From an uncultured Collinsella sp. (lineage in GTDB: Bacteria > Actinomycetota > Coriobacteriia > Coriobacteriales > Coriobacteriaceae), in the NCBI GenBank assembly GCA_902495985.1, contig CABUZF010000042.1, positions 1 to 8,085 of the forward strand: DNA of 8,085 nucleotides, read 5' to 3'. The translations under genes and the position numbers were made by a program. Shown piece by piece: positions 5,248-8,085 of this stretch. Positions within the stretch are counted from its first letter, which is position 1. Every line of letters starts with the position of its first letter. The notes under the pieces were generated by a model. The model did not search any database. It was given only the letters and a program-made list of their open reading frames with translations, and had not been told where the DNA came from.

Positions 5248-7188
5248 CTAATTCTTATCGGAGGCTTCGGCCTCGGCGGACTGTTCGGCGGTTTTCTCGG
5301 AATCCGATTCGGAGGTCGAACTCTGGTCGGTGTTATTGCGAATTGTTTGCGCGTCGATCACCTGACGGGTCTGCTCCTCGTCGATCTGATGGCGGTACTT
5401 GGAGATAGTGTCCTGCGCATCGTCGATGCTCGTCTGCTGAATACCCGCCTTCAGGCGATTTTGCGTGTCTTCGGGCAGGTCGGACAGCTCGATGGTGGTC
5501 GTGCTCTCGAGCCAGTGCAGCTTAAGGCCGAGCGGCTTGCCGGGAATGCCCCGGTAGACCGCGACGGTGTCCTTGTAGGTGCCCAGGTAGTACGAGCTGG
5601 TGATACCCGTGTAGGCCCAGATGGCTGCCGCCAGCACAAAAGCGATGCCCAAGACGGCGGCAATGGTGATGTTGCGGCGGCGGACGCGCTTTGCCTCGCG
5701 CATGACGCCATCGTCGACCAGGTCAACGACGACCACGGTGACGTTGTCGTGCCCACCGGCGACCAGTGCCGCGTCAACAAGGTTGTCGACGCAAATCTGC
5801 GCGGTCGAGGACTGTGTGGCGATGTTTTCGATATCGCTATCGGGAATCATGCTCGAAAGGCCGTCCGAGCACAGGATCAGGCGGTCGCCTTCCTCGACAT
5901 GCAGGGTAAAGTGGTCGGCATACATGGCGGGATCCGAGCCCAGGGCGCGGGTGATGACCGAGCGGTTGGGGTGGACGCGCGCCTCGTCTGCCGTAATCTC
6001 GCCGGCGTCCACGAGCTCCTCCACATAGGAGTGGTCGCGGGTCACGCGGATGAGCGTGCCCTCGTGGAGCAGATAGGCGCGCGAGTCGCCCACGTGGGCG
6101 ATAGCGAGCATGTCGTTTTCGATATAGGCGCAGGTTGCCGTGCAGCCCATACCGGGCTTGCCAAGCCCGTTGAGCGCGGCTTCGATCACCGCGGCGTTTG
6201 CCGCTTCGACGGCTGCCGCCAGTCGTGCGGCGTCGGCTGCCTGCGGCGCTGTCTTGGCAATGGTTTCGACGGCGATGGAGGAGGCTACCTCGCCGGCGGC
6301 GTGGCCGCCCATGCCGTCGCATACGCAAAAGAGCGGCGATTGCACCAGATAGGAGTCTTCGTTATGCGGGCGCACGCAGCCGACATCGGAGCGGGCGCCC
6401 CACATGAGCTGCGTGGTCGTGCCGGCGTCGTAGGTCGAGTCGGTCTCGATGCGCTCGTCGGTCAGCGGCTCAAAACTCATGGTCGAGCCGGGGTCCTTAA
6501 GTTTGGCCTCCACGGCGGCAACGTCAATCTCGGCCGTATCGCCGGGCGAGACGGTGTCGGCATCGTTGCTCGGGTCGTCAACGTTAGGCGTGGTGGGCTC
6601 TTCGGTTGTGCGGTAGACAGGCTCGTCGTCTTGCGGGGCGACGGCTGCGGGCTCGGGCGTCGCGAAGTGCGCGGGCGTGCCGTGGGGCTGGGAGACATCC
6701 TCCGTCGTTGCTGCGGGCACGTCTTCGGCCACAGACTGCATGGCCTCGGGTGCCGATGCGGCCGCGGGGGAGGGAGCCGCCGCGGACTCCGGTGCAGATG
6801 CGGGCTCGGGCGCTGCGGCGGGTACCGGCGCTACGGGAAACACCGGTGCCGCGGGCTCGGGAGCCGCAAACACCGCGGAGCTCTCGGTAATCGCCGTGGC
6901 GACGGGTTCGGCAAAGTGAGCCGGTGCGGGCGTGTCTTGCGGGACCGCGGGCTGCTCGGCAGCGGCGTGCACACCGATGGGGGCGGTGCCGCCGTCAGCG
7001 TTGTCCTCGACATCCTCGTCGTCGGTCAATGTCGGATATTCTTGCGTCACATGCGAAAGAGGCAGGGAGAACACAGTGTCCTCGGGCTCCACGGGCGCAG
7101 GGCCCGCCGGGGCGGCATGAGCCGGCGCGGCTGCGGGGGCAGCCGACGTCTCGGGCATGTTTGCGGACTTGTTCTCCTCGTCGATCAT
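5248..7188 (-). CDS. pstP: PP2C-family Ser/Thr phosphatase PstP with long N-terminal extension
   Basis: This 646-residue metal-dependent phosphatase should dephosphorylate PknB and its substrates. Residues 1-260 form an Ala/Pro/Glu-rich, probably disordered region. The catalytic domain (about 262-490) has RPHNEDS (273-279), DGMGGH with metal ligand D291, GDSRAY (367-372), SDGL with D442 and HDN with D481. Basic RVRRR (501-505) precedes a membrane helix (about 507-528). An external segment (530-646) follows, rich in Gln, Asp, Glu, Ser and Thr towards its end. M. tuberculosis PstP begins almost directly with the catalytic domain and has about 514 residues, so the extension is unusual. The start overlaps the fhaB stop (ATGA) and has AAGGTG 8 bases upstream. 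A start at M237 is possible, but its AAGGA lies 13 bases away. The gene lies between fhaB and the SEDS-PBP fusion, implying co-expression. Confidence 0.96.
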   Translation of the reverse strand: MIDEENKSANMPETSAAPAAAPAHAAPAGPAPVEPEDTVFSLPLSHVTQEYPTLTDDEDVEDNADGGTAPIGVHAAAEQPAVPQDTPAPAHFAEPVATAITESSAVFAAPEPAAPVFPVAPVPAAAPEPASAPESAAAPSPAAASAPEAMQSVAEDVPAATTEDVSQPHGTPAHFATPEPAAVAPQDDEPVYRTTEEPTTPNVDDPSNDADTVSPGDTAEIDVAAVEAKLKDPGSTMSFEPLTDERIETDSTYDAGTTTQLMWGARSDVGCVRPHNEDSYLVQSPLFCVCDGMGGHAAGEVASSIAVETIAKTAPQAADAARLAAAVEAANAAVIEAALNGLGKPGMGCTATCAYIENDMLAIAHVGDSRAYLLHEGTLIRVTRDHSYVEELVDAGEITADEARVHPNRSVITRALGSDPAMYADHFTLHVEEGDRLILCSDGLSSMIPDSDIENIATQSSTAQICVDNLVDAALVAGGHDNVTVVVVDLVDDGVMREAKRVRRRNITIAAVLGIAFVLAAAIWAYTGITSSYYLGTYKDTVAVYRGIPGKPLGLKLHWLESTTTIELSDLPEDTQNRLKAGIQQTSIDDAQDTISKYRHQIDEEQTRQVIDAQTIRNNTDQSSTSESDSEKTAEQSAEAEASDKN

Positions 7189-7601
7189 CGACGGTTCACC
7201 TTCATGACCACGTCGCCAATCTGGACTTCGTCGCCCTCACGCAGCGTCGCGGGCTCCACGAGTTGGCGGCCGTTGACGAGCGTGCCGTTAAGTGAGTTGA
7301 GGTCCTCGATGATGAGCGCCGGGCCCTGCAGCGAAAAGCGCGCGTGCGAGGCTGAAACGAACGGTTCGTTGATGCAGATGTCCGAAGATGGCGAGCGACC
7401 GACGATGACGGGGCCGAGCATGTCTACGTGGATGCCGCGGATACCGCGCGGACCCTTGTCCACATCGATCGTCCAGATAGCCGAGTCGCGGCGCTGTCCA
7501 CGCACAAGTCCCACGCCGGTCTTCATGACGGCGAACAGAAAGATATAGAGCAGGGCGACCAGGACGATGCGGCCTGCAAAAAGGACGATATCGATGTTCA
7601 T
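7185..7601 (-). CDS. fhaB: Membrane-anchored FHA-domain protein FhaB (FipA-like)
   Basis: This 138-residue phosphothreonine-binding adaptor has an N-terminal membrane helix (about 5-26), a basic segment (GQRR, 35-38) that should face the cytoplasm, and one FHA domain (about 62-135). The binding residues are visible: GRS (G68-R69-S70), SASHAR (83-88) and NSLNGT (102-107), where R69, S85 and N105 should contact the phosphopeptide. M. tuberculosis FhaB (FipA) is similar in size and plan and has been linked to division proteins as a PknA target. Whether that holds here is inference, since no pknA is seen. AGGGGA lies 9 bases before the ATG. The gene starts 6 bp after the upstream FHA gene and overlaps pstP by 4 bases. 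Confidence 0.93.
   Translation of the reverse strand: MNIDIVLFAGRIVLVALLYIFLFAVMKTGVGLVRGQRRDSAIWTIDVDKGPRGIRGIHVDMLGPVIVGRSPSSDICINEPFVSASHARFSLQGPALIIEDLNSLNGTLVNGRQLVEPATLREGDEVQIGDVVMKVNRR
7197..7202 (-). promoter_or_regulatory. Ribosome binding site of pstP inside the fhaB end
   Basis: Minus-strand AAGGTG lies 8 bases before ATG 7188, within the last codons of fhaB. With the ATGA stop/start overlap (7188-7185) it suggests coupled translation and supports the long PstP N-terminus. Confidence 0.65.
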
Positions 7602-7607
7602 AAGCGA

Positions 7608-8085
7608 CTATCCCCTAAATTCAAAGGTACTCAGGCCAAACGTCAGCAGATCGCCGTTGCGCAGCGGGCAGCGCGTAATGCGGCGGTTGTTGACGAGCGT
7701 GCCGTTGGTGGAATTGAGATCCTCGATCGACCAATCCGAGCCCGTAAAGGTGAGCTGGGCGTGGCGGCGCGACACGTTGGGGTCGCGCAGGGCAATGTCG
7801 GAAACTGAGCGCTCGCGACCGATGGTCACCTGTGCGGAGGTGATGCTATGGCTCTCGCCGCTCACGACGTCGACGAGCTGGGCGAGCGGACGCTGCGGGG
7901 CGCGAGTGCTCGCCATGTTGGAGGCGATGCCGGCTGCGGCGCCTAGGCCCACGGCGGCACCGGTCGCGGCGGCTCCGCCCATGCCGGCAAGCGCGTCACG
8001 CGAGACGGTCTGCGGCACCGGGATGGGAGCGGCGGGGTCGGGGATGCTAGGCGCGAAGGGGTCTGCCACGGCAAGCGGGTCGGGA
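7608..8085 (-). CDS. fhaA: FHA-domain protein FhaA-like, C-terminal part (5' end beyond window)
   Basis: About 158 codons are visible, running off the right edge. The frame stays open through 8085. The GTG at 8069 has no ribosome binding site and lies inside a repetitive Pro/Asp/Ala stretch (DPLAVADPFAPSIPDP), so it is probably an internal Val codon rather than the start. Next comes a Gly/Ala-rich stretch of small residues, then a C-terminal FHA domain with GRERSVSDI, SRRHAQL and NSTNGTLVN, all key phosphothreonine-binding residues present. M. tuberculosis FhaA (527 aa) has an N-terminal DUF3662 domain, a flexible linker and a C-terminal FHA that binds phosphorylated MviN. The position upstream of fhaB fits this, but the DUF3662 part cannot be seen, so the fhaA name rests on gene order and the C-terminus. 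Confidence 0.88.
   Translation of the reverse strand, partial: PDPLAVADPFAPSIPDPAAPIPVPQTVSRDALAGMGGAAATGAAVGLGAAAGIASNMASTRAPQRPLAQLVDVVSGESHSITSAQVTIGRERSVSDIALRDPNVSRRHAQLTFTGSDWSIEDLNSTNGTLVNNRRITRCPLRNGDLLTFGLSTFEFRG
7611..7616 (-). promoter_or_regulatory. Ribosome binding site of fhaB
   Basis: Minus-strand AGGGGA overlaps the last codons of the upstream FHA gene and lies 9 bases before ATG 7601. This indicates close coupling of the two FHA genes. Confidence 0.65.

Noticed and set aside
4882..7548. 888-codon open frame on the plus strand
   Set aside because: It runs antisense across fhaB, pstP and the SEDS-PBP gene. Its product is low-complexity Gly/Arg/Val-rich with no domain. Long antisense frames are common in GC-rich genes with strong third-position bias.
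8067..8069. GTG as the start of the FhaA-like gene
   Set aside because: No ribosome binding site precedes it in the visible bases, the frame remains open upstream, and the flanking residues continue the same Pro/Asp/Ala pattern.

Overview
The window carries most of the cell-wall/phosphosignalling cluster found near the replication origin in many Actinobacteria. In Mycobacterium tuberculosis the order is fhaA-fhaB-pstP-rodA-pbpA-pknA-pknB. All genes lie on the minus strand, so transcription runs from high to low coordinates. The high GC content, Ala/Pro-rich proteins, gene order, single kinase and rodA/pbpA fusion suggest an actinobacterium. A member of the Coriobacteriia (Collinsella-like) is my best guess, but that is inference, not proof.

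Layout in the direction of transcription: (1) 8085-7608, the C-terminal part of an FhaA-like FHA protein, cut by the window edge. (2) 7601-7185, FhaB, a membrane-anchored FHA protein. (3) 7188-5248, a PstP-type PP2C phosphatase with an unusual N-terminal extension of about 260 residues. (4) 5231-2361, one open frame encoding a complete SEDS glycosyltransferase (RodA/FtsW) joined to a complete class B penicillin-binding protein (PbpA). (5) a 132-bp gap where M. tuberculosis has pknA. (6) 2228-279, PknB, a receptor Ser/Thr kinase with four PASTA repeats. The first four genes are tightly packed: 6-bp gap, 4-bp overlap, 16-bp gap. They look like one operon, and its promoter must lie beyond position 8085.

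Positions 1-278 hold no gene. They contain a strong rho-independent terminator for the minus-strand operon, a second hairpin terminator facing the other way, and a 30-bp direct repeat of the distal part of that second terminator. Between the repeat copies lies a long imperfect hairpin with a stretch resembling the 3' end of a tRNA. This is probably the tail of a plus-strand unit to the left, possibly a tRNA gene.

Working model: PknB senses muropeptides or lipid II outside the cell through its PASTA repeats and phosphorylates cytoplasmic targets. FhaA and FhaB bind phosphothreonine, PstP reverses the phosphorylation, and the SEDS-PBP fusion polymerises and cross-links peptidoglycan as a possible target. 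The individual families are well known. The most notable features are the fused SEDS-PBP synthase, the KTGL variant of its third active-site motif, the long disordered PstP N-terminus, and three T-R-x-hydrophobic motifs in the PknB juxtamembrane segment.
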